Shown here: one piece after another, positions 37,304 to 46,199 of the stretch
How positions within the stretch are numbered: position 1 is the stretch's first letter
How the letters are laid out: every line of letters begins with the position of its first letter
From: Heliocidaris tuberculata
Lineage: Eukaryota; Echinodermata; Echinoidea; Camarodonta; Echinometridae
Length of the DNA stretch: 64,000 nt
Assembly (NCBI GenBank): GCA_025618425.1
Contig: CM046848.1
Span: forward strand, 23,873,455-23,937,454
Direction: 5' to 3'
Notes under the pieces: generated by a model
Databases searched by the model: none
Told to the model about the DNA's origin: nothing
What the model saw: only the letters and a program-made list of their open reading frames with translations
Translations under genes and position numbers: made by a program

Positions 37304-37534
37304 CCGATTGGATATGATTCGATTTTTATAGTATAACACACATTTTCTATAGATTCCAACCATAGCCATTAGTATTCAGTGGGTTGAGACATTAAATTAA
37401 CAGTTTAACGCCATAATACACTGTGTAGTTTTGCTTCCAAAATACAATAAAAGACAGTTTTACATTGGCTGCATTATACTAAGTAGCATGAAAGGCAATG
37501 GATTCAATATGATGTTATTTACAGCAATAAATCA

Positions 37535-37670
37535 ATGTATCTACCTATTTGCTAGTTTCCCAAACTATGCCGTCATTCGAGAAAAGCTAAGTCAAAACGC
37601 GCACGCCCCGCCCGCGTGTGTTCCCCGTCCACCAATCATGATCGCGCAGCCGCCATGCTCTTCCTCTTCC
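37535..37670 (+). repeat. DIRS left inverted terminal repeat
   Basis: 136 bp starting ATGTATCTACCTATTTGCTA, inverse of 43463-43598 with one difference (CATTCGAG against CATTTGAG). The inner half is GC- and CpG-rich (GCGCACGCCCCGCCCGCG) and could act as the element's promoter. Confidence 0.92.
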
Positions 37671-38103
37671 TTTCTCGCCCGTCAGAGCAGTGACATCTAC
37701 GAGCTAAGTCTTAGCCTAAATTGCGAGATTTTTACTTCCAAAAGCTTTTTTGGTTGCTATTCGCTATTAAAATTCCGTTCACCAACCTTTTACAAGCATT
37801 TTGGTGTATCGGACTTTTCCTAAGTCCACCTCCTTCACGGTATTTTAATCAAATTAATTTGCCGTTTTTCTTCCCCTTCGGGGCATTACACACAGACGGT
37901 GTCTAGTACGCCACGTCGGGCTCTTCCCCCGTAGGTTATCCCCGGGTTGCCCTGTCTGTAGGTGGTTCAATTCAACGCGCATTGGCAAGCGGTTTTATCA
38001 GAACGTTGTGTTTCTCCTTAGGAGTTTATTCCCACTCTGAATTGTGAGTTGGTTGTTGTTATATATTAGTTCTGTATTTGTTTGCTTGTCTTTGTTTTCA
38101 GTC

Positions 38104-40326
38104 ATGTCGAAGTCTCCGTCTCGTACGGCTAGTGTTTCCTCCCCCTCCGTGGGGACTCGCCTAGCCTTGGGAGGGTTGGCTGCGAGAGGTTCATCTCGCA
38201 CCAATGTTATCTTCCCCGGAGCTTCGACTGTAGGTAAGTTAGGGCCCGCCTCGTGTGAGGCTCGCCCCGTGATGAGTTCGTCGTCTGTATTGACAACCAA
38301 CTCATGCGGGATGTACCGGGAGAGTGAGTGCCGCACTAGGCCAATATCTCTCTCCGGGATAGAGACGAGCAATGTATTGCCTTTACAGGCAATACAAGGC
38401 GACGGGGAGAGTGAGTGCCTCACTAGGCCGATACCTCTCGCCGATAAAACTGTGGGCAATACCCCAACCCGCAGTTCGTCTCGCTCGAGTGACACTCCTC
38501 GCTCTCTAGCCACGGATGTGTTCGCTCAGGGGTCGGCTCTCTTTGTCTCTCCGCACGCTTCTAATCCAAGCAAGGCGGGTAAGAGTAAAAGGAGTCGTGA
38601 TCTTCCTAATTTACCCAGTGCAGGGCTTACTACGGAAGCGGCGCCCGTTTCAAAGGATAAAGGGAGCGGTAAAAATGCTCGCCTGTCCAAGAAACGTAAG
38701 CGCCAGAGTCCTGCCCCGCCGGCCGGCGGGGCGGACTCTCTCCCCTCGACATCGACCGCGTCTTCACCGACTGTGTCAGGGGGGGCCAAGAAGAAGCGGG
38801 TTAGCCCTCCGAGGTCGACTACTTCTTCCGAGTCGGGCGTCTCCCATGAACTTCTGAAATATCTGAAGATCATTGTGGAGAAGAGTGGTTGGTCGGACTC
38901 TATGTCCGTACCCCCCACCACACCTGACTCCAACCCCTCCCCCCCTAGGGGAGGGGGGGATACCTGTACCCGTCCCGGTCCGGGTCCGGTTTCGGATCCG
39001 GTTCGGATACCGGATGCAATTCGGTTTCCGGTTTCGGATACCGGTTTGCCGGTCCCCGAATCCGGTTTTACCGGTTATCCGCCGGTTAGGAACGCTGATT
39101 TTCCCTTGGTTTCCACCACTGGTTCCAGTGGATTGGGATCCGGTTCCTCTGCTCAGGTATCCGGCTCAGTGCTGTTGGGCTCCAACAGACATGAGTCTTG
39201 CCGCCCCTCTTCGGGCGTCTCCCGACCACGTTCAGCTTTTGATCGTCCGGTCGGGGCTGCTCCCCTACCAGCGGCACTTGGTGCTCCGCCTGGGGAGGAA
39301 TCCTGGGACTGCCTAAACCGCCCTTCTTGGGATCAGGCTTCGCAGTCGGGATTCTCGGAGGATGATGCCTCTTCACAGGCTGAGGTTACGCCCCAGACCT
39401 TTCGGTCCCTGGCGGTCGATACTCAAGCCCTGCTGGAGAAATATCTTCCCGACACGTATTTACCGAGTCGGGTCGATTCGGGACATCCGTCTCTCCTTTT
39501 CAAAGGTGAGCGTCCCTCCAAGGGCATCCCTCTTACGGAGGACTTTAAGCGAGTCTATAATGACTTCTCTTCACAGCCTCCTTCCCTTCTTGGTAAGGCT
39601 CGTCCCTTGGCCAGGGATTTCACCTTCTCCCAGCAAGACACTCTCGATTTCTTTACGAGAAAGTCTTGTTCCAGTGACCTCATTCCTGTAGGTGGAAGGC
39701 TTGGTGTCAACTTTAAGAGTACAGGTTACACCAAAGCGGAGAAGTTCCCGAACCTGATGGAAACCCATTCCAGGTCTGGCCTGAGACTGACTGCCTACTT
39801 GGGTACGCTCCTTTCCCTTCGGGCTAGGAGCCAGGAACTCCAGATGTCCGACTCGGACATTCTGTTGTTAGACGAAGCCCTCTTGTCTTTGACGGGCTCG
39901 TTGTGGTCGGAGCTGTCTGTTACGGCAGCGCTAGCCACCAATGCTAGGAGGAAGCTGGCTCTTTCCTCTCTGGGCATTGCGGACGTGGACATACCTGCCC
40001 TTTTGGCCAGTGTTCCCCACTCCGGTCAACACCTCTTTGGAGGTAAGGTGACTGAGGTGATCCAACATGAAGTTGAATCACGTAAGCAGGCGGCGGAACT
40101 TTCCAAACGCCTTAAGTCCTCCGCTCCGAAGTCGCAGGCTCAGGCTAACGTTCCACCTCCTCGACGCGGTGCCTCTTCTGGCTATCAGCCCGCTCGTGCA
40201 CTGCAAGTTCAGCCCAGTGCTCCACACTCGTTTGGAGCCAAGGCGGAGCCTTCTCCTCGTGGTAGGAAGAAGGCCCGAGGTCGCGGTCGGGGCCGTGGTT
40301 CGGCCCACGATTCGCGGCGAGTTTGA
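38104..40326 (+). CDS. DIRS ORF1, Gag-like protein (740 aa)
   Basis: Start chosen at the first ATG of the frame (MSKSPSRTASV), about 430 bp after the left terminal repeat. The N-terminal half is low-complexity and rich in Ser, Pro and Gly, with basic clusters (SKKRKRQ, KKKR) that resemble nuclear localisation signals. Two near-repeats read ESECRTRPISL and ESECLTRPIPL. The central and C-terminal part (about residues 420-680) is predicted globular and helical and resembles the Gag region of DIRS elements. The C-terminus is an RNA- or DNA-binding type basic tail (RKKARGRGRGRG). There is no zinc knuckle. The last 260 bp overlap the upstream part of ORF2 in another frame. Function as a nucleocapsid protein is inferred from family and position. 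Confidence 0.8.
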   Translation: MSKSPSRTASVSSPSVGTRLALGGLAARGSSRTNVIFPGASTVGKLGPASCEARPVMSSSSVLTTNSCGMYRESECRTRPISLSGIETSNVLPLQAIQGDGESECLTRPIPLADKTVGNTPTRSSSRSSDTPRSLATDVFAQGSALFVSPHASNPSKAGKSKRSRDLPNLPSAGLTTEAAPVSKDKGSGKNARLSKKRKRQSPAPPAGGADSLPSTSTASSPTVSGGAKKKRVSPPRSTTSSESGVSHELLKYLKIIVEKSGWSDSMSVPPTTPDSNPSPPRGGGDTCTRPGPGPVSDPVRIPDAIRFPVSDTGLPVPESGFTGYPPVRNADFPLVSTTGSSGLGSGSSAQVSGSVLLGSNRHESCRPSSGVSRPRSAFDRPVGAAPLPAALGAPPGEESWDCLNRPSWDQASQSGFSEDDASSQAEVTPQTFRSLAVDTQALLEKYLPDTYLPSRVDSGHPSLLFKGERPSKGIPLTEDFKRVYNDFSSQPPSLLGKARPLARDFTFSQQDTLDFFTRKSCSSDLIPVGGRLGVNFKSTGYTKAEKFPNLMETHSRSGLRLTAYLGTLLSLRARSQELQMSDSDILLLDEALLSLTGSLWSELSVTAALATNARRKLALSSLGIADVDIPALLASVPHSGQHLFGGKVTEVIQHEVESRKQAAELSKRLKSSAPKSQAQANVPPPRRGASSGYQPARALQVQPSAPHSFGAKAEPSPRGRKKARGRGRGRGSAHDSRRV

Positions 40327-42271
40327 AGGTGCGCCCCGAGCGTTGGAGGAGAGGGTTGGAGGCCGTCTTCAGTACTTTCTTCCCGCCTGGGAAGAAATTA
40401 CCGACGACAAGTTCGTGCTCTCCATCGTGCGAGGAGGCTTCTGCATAAAGCTCGCAGAGCCCCTCCCACACGGTGCCATCCGCCGCAACCCTCCTACACT
40501 CTCGCCCCTTTTCCAAGAGCACATCTCCTCAGAGATTCAAGAGCTGCTGGAAAAGGGTGCGATAGAAAGGGTACGAGACCACCCCCATCTGTGTCTCTCC
40601 CCTATCTTTGTAATTCCCAAACGCTCGGGGAAGCTCAGAATGATCTTGAATATGAAGGTCATAAATACCTTCATACCAAGAGAGCGTTTCCGCATGGAAA
40701 CCTTGGCCTCGATTCTTCCGGCTATCAGACCGTCAGACGTGGCCATTTCGGTAGACCTGAAAGATGCCTACTTTCATGTACCGATACACCCTTCTTCAAG
40801 GGACCTGTTGGGTTTCACCTTCCAAGGCGAAACTTTCCGGTTCAAAGCCTTACCATTCGGCCTGAAACCGGCACCTCGAGTTTTTACTCGAGTAGTCTCT
40901 GCCCTAGCCGCTTTCCTCAGGTATCGCGGTCTGAGACTTTTCACTTACCTGGACGACTGGCTCCTGGTGGCGAGCTCTGTGTCCGTCCTTCAGTCTCACA
41001 TGGACCTACTCCTCTGTACCACACAGAGAGTGGGGTTCATAGTCAACTGGGACAAGTCGGAGTTGACTCCTACTCGCAAGCCCATTTACCTGGGTGCGGA
41101 AATAGACATCGCGAACCAAGTCGCCCGCCCCAGTCGGGAGAGGGTTCAAGCGATTGTCTTACTAGCTCGATCTCTTCGCCTCTTACGTCGAGTTCGGGCA
41201 GGCCGATGGCTCCAATTCCTGGGCCACTTATCGAGCCTTGTGGATGTCCTCCAAGACTGTCGGCTTCATATGAGGCCACTCCAACTTCATCTTCTGAAGT
41301 TTTTCAAGCCCAGTGTAGACTCTCTCAAGGTGTGGATTCCTCTCACCGGAGAAATCAAACGCCTGCTTACCCCCTGGTCGAAAGAGTCGTTCCTTCTTCA
41401 AGGCAAGTCTCTTCGCACGCCCCTTCCGTCAGTCTCCATCTTGACGGATGCCTCTCTTCTGGGGTGGGGCGGCCATTGTTCGGACCAGGTGGTCTCGGGG
41501 GACTGGTCACACCTGTGCACCTTACCCCACATCAATGTGTTGGAGTTGATGGCAGTCTTCATGTCTCTCCGTCATTTCGAGAACATGATAGTAGGTCGCT
41601 CCGTCCTGATTTTGACGGACAACACCACTGTTGCTGCCTACATCAACCGACAAGGCGGGACTCGTTCCACTACTCTGAACGATCTGACCGCCAAGCTGTG
41701 GAGGTGGTGTCGGTCTCACCGAGTAATTCCGATAGCCTCCTATGTTCCCGGCCAAGACAATCTGATTGCAGATTTTCTGTCCCGGGGCATGTGCCTTCCC
41801 TCCGAGTGGACACTGAACCAAGAGGTCTTCGATTACCTCAGTTCAGTCTGGGTCCCTCTAGAGATAGATCTGTTTGCGACATCTCTCAACCATCGCCTCC
41901 CGCGATACTGCTCTCGAGTGCAGGATCCAGAGGCTTGGGCCCTCGATGCGTTCTCCCTTCAGTGGGAGAACTTCCGGGGTTACGCCTTTCCGCCGGTCTC
42001 CTTAATTCCTCAGGTCCTGCGGAAAGTTCAGGAGGATCAGGCGTGGGTTTTGCTCATAGCACCTTGTTGGCCGAGGAGACCTTGGTTTCCTCTTCTTCTC
42101 TCTCTGCTGGAAGGTCGGCCGCTCTCCCTTCCCCGGAGAGCAGACCTCATAGCTCAACCCCTATCGGGGATCCTCCACCTTCGTCCAGCGGCTCTACATT
42201 TGACCGCCTGGCCTCTGTCGGGGAGGATGCGAGGACTGCAGGACTCTCAGAGAGAGCCTCCCAGTTCATAG
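40067..42271 (+). CDS. DIRS ORF2: reverse transcriptase, RNase H and methyltransferase-like domain
   Basis: Copies the element RNA into DNA. Starting from the first ATG of the frame (734 aa), the first 85 residues overlap ORF1, so the true start may be later. RT motifs: SVDLKDAYFHVPI with catalytic Asp230, then LPFGLKPAP, then YLDDWL with Asp296 and Asp297. RNase H follows with Asp461 (LTDASLLGWGG), Glu493 (NVLELMAV), Asp518 (LTDNTT) and Asp569 (NLIADFLSR), a complete acidic set. Residues from about 599 (EIDLFATSLNHRLPRY, then DAFSLQW, then APCWPRRPWFP) match the region that in DIRS elements is described as an adenine-methyltransferase-like domain. The frame is +1 relative to ORF1. All catalytic residues are present and no stop interrupts the ORF. 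Confidence 0.93.
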   Translation: MKLNHVSRRRNFPNALSPPLRSRRLRLTFHLLDAVPLLAISPLVHCKFSPVLHTRLEPRRSLLLVVGRRPEVAVGAVVRPTIRGEFEGAPRALEERVGGRLQYFLPAWEEITDDKFVLSIVRGGFCIKLAEPLPHGAIRRNPPTLSPLFQEHISSEIQELLEKGAIERVRDHPHLCLSPIFVIPKRSGKLRMILNMKVINTFIPRERFRMETLASILPAIRPSDVAISVDLKDAYFHVPIHPSSRDLLGFTFQGETFRFKALPFGLKPAPRVFTRVVSALAAFLRYRGLRLFTYLDDWLLVASSVSVLQSHMDLLLCTTQRVGFIVNWDKSELTPTRKPIYLGAEIDIANQVARPSRERVQAIVLLARSLRLLRRVRAGRWLQFLGHLSSLVDVLQDCRLHMRPLQLHLLKFFKPSVDSLKVWIPLTGEIKRLLTPWSKESFLLQGKSLRTPLPSVSILTDASLLGWGGHCSDQVVSGDWSHLCTLPHINVLELMAVFMSLRHFENMIVGRSVLILTDNTTVAAYINRQGGTRSTTLNDLTAKLWRWCRSHRVIPIASYVPGQDNLIADFLSRGMCLPSEWTLNQEVFDYLSSVWVPLEIDLFATSLNHRLPRYCSRVQDPEAWALDAFSLQWENFRGYAFPPVSLIPQVLRKVQEDQAWVLLIAPCWPRRPWFPLLLSLLEGRPLSLPRRADLIAQPLSGILHLRPAALHLTAWPLSGRMRGLQDSQREPPSS

Positions 42272-43257
42272 TCCAGAGTAGAAGAGATTCTACCCGAGCT
42301 GTTTACAACTCGAGGTTAGAAGCCTTCCATGCTTGGTGTGAGGAGGGGGGAGTTTCTCCCCGTTCTGCCTCAGTCGGTGCTATTGCAGATTTCCTGATCT
42401 CCCTTTTCGATAAGGGTAGATCTCTCTCTACCATTCGTGGATACCGATCAGCTATTGCTGCAGTTCACCTTGGTTTTTCTGATGGTTCTGGAGTTTCGAA
42501 CTCTCCCTTCTTGACCCATTTGCTAAGATCGTTTTTCTTAAAACGACCAGCAAATCGCCAGTTGACTCCTGCGTGGAGTCTTCCTTTGGTTTTGGACGCT
42601 TTGGCCAAACCGCCTTTTGAGCCGTTGTGCAAAGCGTCGTTGCACCATCTCTCGATTAAGACTGCCTTTCTTGTCGCTATTGCTTCTGGGCAGAGAAGAA
42701 GCACTATTCAGGCTCTCTCTACGGCGCCCGGGCATATCAGATGGGAAAGGCAAGGTGTACGTCTTGTCCCTCGACCTTCGTTTATTGCCAAGAATCAGAC
42801 TGATGCTTCTGGCTCCATCGAAGTGTTCTTGAGTCCTCTGTCGGAATTCTCTTCCGTTAAAGAGGACAAATCTTGGTGCCCTGTTAGGGCGCTCAAATGG
42901 TACTTGGATAGGACTAAGGTCTTTCGTAAGGATGATCAGCTCTTTCTCATTTCCCGTCACCCTTATTCCCCAGCATCACGGGAGACTATCTCCCGTTGGA
43001 TTGTCGAGGCTATCCAAGCTGCGGGTTCGGAGGCTCTTCTGTCTGAGATTCCTCCAAGATCGCACGATACCAGGAGTGTTTCCACTTCCTGGGCGCTTTT
43101 TCAGGGTATTCCTTTGGAGGATATCTTGAGGGCTGCCTTTTGGCGTTCCCCTACCTCCTTCACATCCTTCTATCTTAAGGATGTTCCTTCGGGTGAGGTT
43201 AGGTTTGCTACCTCTGGTTTGAGAGCTGCTTCGTCTTCCCTTTCTGCCCCTCGTTAG
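40591..43257 (+). CDS. DIRS ORF3: tyrosine recombinase
   Basis: Integrates the circular DNA intermediate. The open frame is 888 codons, but its first 530 or so lie over the RT/RNase H gene in another frame and show no family features, so the real start is probably well downstream of 40591. The recombinase proper starts near residue 555 (SRRDSTRAVYNSRLEAFHAW, a core-binding domain). The catalytic domain shows ASGQRRST (Arg702/703), SHDTRSVS (His825, Arg828), AFWRSPTSF (Trp851) and FYLKDV with the nucleophile Tyr861. This is the full R-H-R-W-Y set. The stop is followed 50 bp later by the internal complementary region. No frameshift is seen. Confidence 0.9.
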   Translation: MSLPYLCNSQTLGEAQNDLEYEGHKYLHTKRAFPHGNLGLDSSGYQTVRRGHFGRPERCLLSCTDTPFFKGPVGFHLPRRNFPVQSLTIRPETGTSSFYSSSLCPSRFPQVSRSETFHLPGRLAPGGELCVRPSVSHGPTPLYHTESGVHSQLGQVGVDSYSQAHLPGCGNRHREPSRPPQSGEGSSDCLTSSISSPLTSSSGRPMAPIPGPLIEPCGCPPRLSASYEATPTSSSEVFQAQCRLSQGVDSSHRRNQTPAYPLVERVVPSSRQVSSHAPSVSLHLDGCLSSGVGRPLFGPGGLGGLVTPVHLTPHQCVGVDGSLHVSPSFREHDSRSLRPDFDGQHHCCCLHQPTRRDSFHYSERSDRQAVEVVSVSPSNSDSLLCSRPRQSDCRFSVPGHVPSLRVDTEPRGLRLPQFSLGPSRDRSVCDISQPSPPAILLSSAGSRGLGPRCVLPSVGELPGLRLSAGLLNSSGPAESSGGSGVGFAHSTLLAEETLVSSSSLSAGRSAALPSPESRPHSSTPIGDPPPSSSGSTFDRLASVGEDARTAGLSERASQFIVQSRRDSTRAVYNSRLEAFHAWCEEGGVSPRSASVGAIADFLISLFDKGRSLSTIRGYRSAIAAVHLGFSDGSGVSNSPFLTHLLRSFFLKRPANRQLTPAWSLPLVLDALAKPPFEPLCKASLHHLSIKTAFLVAIASGQRRSTIQALSTAPGHIRWERQGVRLVPRPSFIAKNQTDASGSIEVFLSPLSEFSSVKEDKSWCPVRALKWYLDRTKVFRKDDQLFLISRHPYSPASRETISRWIVEAIQAAGSEALLSEIPPRSHDTRSVSTSWALFQGIPLEDILRAAFWRSPTSFTSFYLKDVPSGEVRFATSGLRAASSSLSAPR

Positions 43258-43305
43258 TTCTTCCCGTCCTGGGACATGCCACCCGGGTTTTTATCCGTGC
43301 TATTC

Positions 43306-43399
43306 TAGCAAATAGGTAGATACATTGATTTATTGCTGTAAATCAAGAAAATTATAACTAATTTTGTTATTTACTAGATAAATCTATGTATCTACCTAT
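43306..43399 (+). repeat. DIRS internal complementary region
   Basis: 43306-43343 is the exact reverse complement of the left end of the element (37517-37554). 43341-43399 is the reverse complement of the right end (about 43585-43643). They meet through AAT, complement of the ATT found at both outer ends. In the DIRS model this region templates joining of the two ends into a circle. Confidence 0.92.
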
Positions 43400-43462
43400 G
43401 TCCCTCCCTCCAGCCCCTCTCCTTGTCTGACAACATGTCCTAGACTCTGTCTCTGACTGCTC

Positions 43463-43598
43463 GGAAGAGGAAGAGCATGGCGGCTGCGCGATCATGATTG
43501 GTGGACGGGGAACACACGCGGGCGGGGCGTGCGCGTTTTGACTTAGCTTTTCTCAAATGACGGCATAGTTTGGGAAACTAGCAAATAGGTAGATACAT
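43463..43598 (-). repeat. DIRS right inverted terminal repeat
   Basis: Inverse of 37535-37670 over 136 bp with one mismatch. Outside it, 43599-43643 is unique right-end sequence (GATTTATCTAGTAAATAACA onward) represented only in the internal complementary region. Confidence 0.92.
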
Positions 43599-44299
43599 AG
43601 ATTTATCTAGTAAATAACAAAATTAGTTATAATTTTCTTGATTAATGTGATTAAAACAAGGAAAAGGCAACAGATAGTTGACAATAAGTCCTATTATGGC
43701 CTCATAAAGCAGTCATCAAAGGTTTCAATATGTGATTCATAGCATCACAATTAAAACAATGAACAATGTTCATGGGAATTTTAATGGGCTTCCATCACTT
43801 CAAAGTAAAAATCATTATTAAAGGCACTGCCTAGATATATAATTAGCTGTGTCTGTTCTCACAAAATATATTTGACAGGGGTCTGTTTGTGATGAGAAAT
43901 AGATAAATATACTTAGATTATTTTACAAAATTGGATTTTTACAGATACTTGGACAAAATATAGCCCTCTTCTTGGACTTGGTGAGACATTTCAATCAAAG
44001 TATAGAGCTTTTAATGAGGTGGATGATTCAGATACTATTTTTGGATGAATAAATATAACATCCACAAAGAAGTCTTTTTCTTTTTGGCGAGCTTTCAAAA
44101 GACATTTTTTGTTCAAGTGACAGGCCTATACTTGTATCACCTCCTTTATCTCTCTCTCTCTCTCTCTCTCTCTCTTTATTCTTGGGATCTCATATTTATG
44201 AAATATTTCATGCAACCCATGACTCCATGAGAAAGGACTGATGTTTGTATTTAGGAAGTAGGAATCACTTTATAGAGCTATTTTAAACATTTGTGATAT

Positions 44300-44600
44300 A
44301 TCTTATTTTTCTCTTTCAAAAATCATGATTCAAGATGCACTACTTTTGCACTATACCCAGACAGCCTCATATGACTAGCATTGTAGATGTTGATTCCAAT
44401 ATAGGGCAATAAGGGTCGCTTTATTTGAGTTGATTTTAACGGTTGTAATAAATCCTATTCTTCTCTATCAAAAATCGGTTTTTCGTTTATCAAAAATCAT
44501 ATTCAAGATACACAACTTTTGCATTATGTCCAGCCAGCCTGATATTACTTCAGTGAGTAGACCATATATCTGATCTTGCTTCAAATATAGGGCAGTGTAA
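44300..44600. repeat. diverged tandem duplication, about 170-bp spacing
   Basis: About 44300-44410 and 44465-44598 share CAAAAATCAT, ATTCAAGAT, CACTACTTTTGCA or a close form, CAGCC, GATATTAC-like and AATATAGGGCA in the same order. Confidence 0.5.
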
Positions 44601-44611
44601 CAGACCGGCTT

Positions 44612-44649
44612 TGACCTTTCTCCTGGTTGACCTCTGACCTCCCAGGTCA
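44612..44649 (-). promoter_or_regulatory. nuclear-receptor half-site cluster with DR1
   Basis: TGACCT occurs at 44612-44617, 44628-44633 and 44635-44640; the last two are a direct repeat with one base between (DR1, the arrangement preferred by HNF4, COUP-TF and RXR dimers). An opposite-strand AGGTCA follows at 44644-44649. Four perfect half-sites in 38 bp lie in a GC-richer, non-repetitive stretch of the proposed intron 1. Binding is inferred from motif only. Confidence 0.45.
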
Positions 44650-44930
44650 TGGCTGACAATTGGGTATGATTAAAGGCTGGCTGTGCTGATTGTCCTGGCT
44701 AACCGGGTGTGGATGAGAGCACCGCTGGGCCCAGCGAGGGGGCTATTTTCCCAGTCTAGAATTTGAAATATGATGATGCCGGTGGTGAAAGCAGCATCAA
44801 AGAATGACGTAGAGGAATTCGTCAAAAAATTTTAGCAATGGAAGTTTGCTGTCGACTCTCTGAGGATGACTTTGTTATCAAGGTAGAGAGTCAGATTTTG
44901 AGATGTATCTCATACGGATTTATTTCTACT

Positions 44931-45155
44931 AATAGGCCATTTCGTAATTACAATTTGCGCATGTGCAGGGGAAGGTCATTTGTACCGAGTACAACTAACC
45001 TTTATGCACTTTCATAGTGTGTGCACCATGATCTGCATACCAGTATGATTTTAGTTCTTCAGTAGCCCAAACAGATGCATGTGTGCATGCAAACTGGGTC
45101 ATTTCAGGGTCATTTCACTCATTTGTACCATGTACTAATCACAAACTGGCTTATT
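44931..45155. mobile_element. MITE family J, copy 1
   Basis: Left end AATAGGCCATTTCGTAATTA and right end ACTAATCACAAACTGGCTTA are inverted repeats. The interior shares ACCGAGTACAA, ACCAGTATGATTTT and GGGTCATTTCAGGGTCATTT with the reverse copy at 60385-60616. Confidence 0.75.
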
Positions 45156-45238
45156 AGGTCTAATTATATGCCCATAAGAGGAGGACCAAGAAGCAAAGAA
45201 ATTAATCACAATGAAGGCATTAAAACCCCCTCCCCCCC

Positions 45239-45412
45239 CCCAAAAAAAAAAAATAATAATAATAAATCAATAAATAAATAAAATAAAAATAAAAATTAAA
45301 AATAAAAATTAAAAATAAAAATAAAAATAAATCAATAAATAAATAAAAAATTATAAATCAAAATTTGAAAATTTGGAAATTTAAAAATAACTAAAAATAA
45401 TAAAAATAAAGA
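45239..45412. repeat. A-rich low-complexity tract (AAAAT/AAATA type)
   Basis: Begins after a C run and continues for about 170 bp as AAAAATAAA and ATAAATAAAT variants with hardly any G or C. Confidence 0.95.
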
Positions 45413-45840
45413 AATCTTGAAGAAACAACTATTTGTAGCCCTACTCGAGTAACTACATCATGATTTCATATTGATGTTATATTCCAATCTGCGGTATTCT
45501 TTTTGATGCTTCAAAGTGGATTGGATCCATATCAAACCTCTGCATCAATGTAGTTGTGTGCACCACATTCAGTCTTCGTATTCTTTGTTCACGATTTTGC
45601 GTTGAATGCTGATGCATAAAAATGCTTTATTTAACACTTAAATATCCAGAACAGGAAAGAGCAAAGTCAGTGAACTAATGATGTGTTGTTTGATGGCAGC
45701 TGGAACCACCCTTTGTCCTCTGGATAATTATGTTGCTAACCATTTTTGAGAGGATTAATAGTTTAAGACACCCTTGCTGTCAAGAGAGAGCAGATGATGC
45801 CATCGCTATGGCAACATCCTCATCCCATCATCTCAGTACA

Positions 45841-46090
45841 TCAAGACCAAACGCTCTCACACCCTCCAACAACCATCTTATTAATTCAATCAGCAGTATA
45901 TCGTGTTAATCTGCCAGCAGATAAGCTGCGTTTCCCCCCGTGCGATAATGAAAATTGATTGCGCTGCGGTGACACCTGCGGCCGCGGTTGGCGCAGTCCG
46001 CAAATGTTTCACACCTGATATCTCATGCCCGTACTGCGCCATCTAAACACCTCATCCCTTTGTGGGGCAATCACATGACCAGGATTTGTG
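45841..46090. promoter_or_regulatory. candidate cis-regulatory island in intron 1
   Basis: A non-repetitive GC-richer stretch in AT-rich intron. It holds AGATAAG (GATA, 45919-45925), GATAATG and AATTGATT cores, CACCTG E-boxes, a NotI palindrome GCGGCCGC (45978-45985), a T-box half-site TCACACCT (46009-46016) and TAAACA. There is no open coding frame with splice sites. A regulatory role is only inferred from motif density and composition. Confidence 0.25.
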
Positions 46091-46199
46091 TCAAGTTCTG
46101 TTCCATGGCAGAATAGTACTCATTCTATACAACATTTGCCAATTGTGTCAATTTTTAAAGTTCTTAAATGGAAAATAATTAAAAATTTGTTAATGTAAT

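Larger units (their letters stand above)
37517..43643 (+). mobile_element. complete DIRS-type tyrosine-recombinase retrotransposon
   Basis: Spans 6.1 kb from a left ATT (37517-37519) to a right ATT (43641-43643). It has 136-bp inverted terminal repeats that differ at one base, and three long ORFs in the DIRS order (Gag-like, RT/RNase H with methyltransferase-like tail, tyrosine recombinase). An internal complementary region after the last ORF matches the joined ends. There is no integrase, protease or LTR. DIRS elements replicate through a circular intermediate and insert by recombinase without making a target duplication, and the terminal trinucleotide shared with the circle junction fits this. 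All ORFs are open and the terminal repeats nearly identical, so the copy is recent. It lies sense to ABL. Confidence 0.93.

Noticed and set aside
38526..40522. Several 65-135 codon frames on the minus strand of the DIRS element
   Set aside because: They are mirror frames of the GC-rich ORF1/ORF2 and contain no domain.
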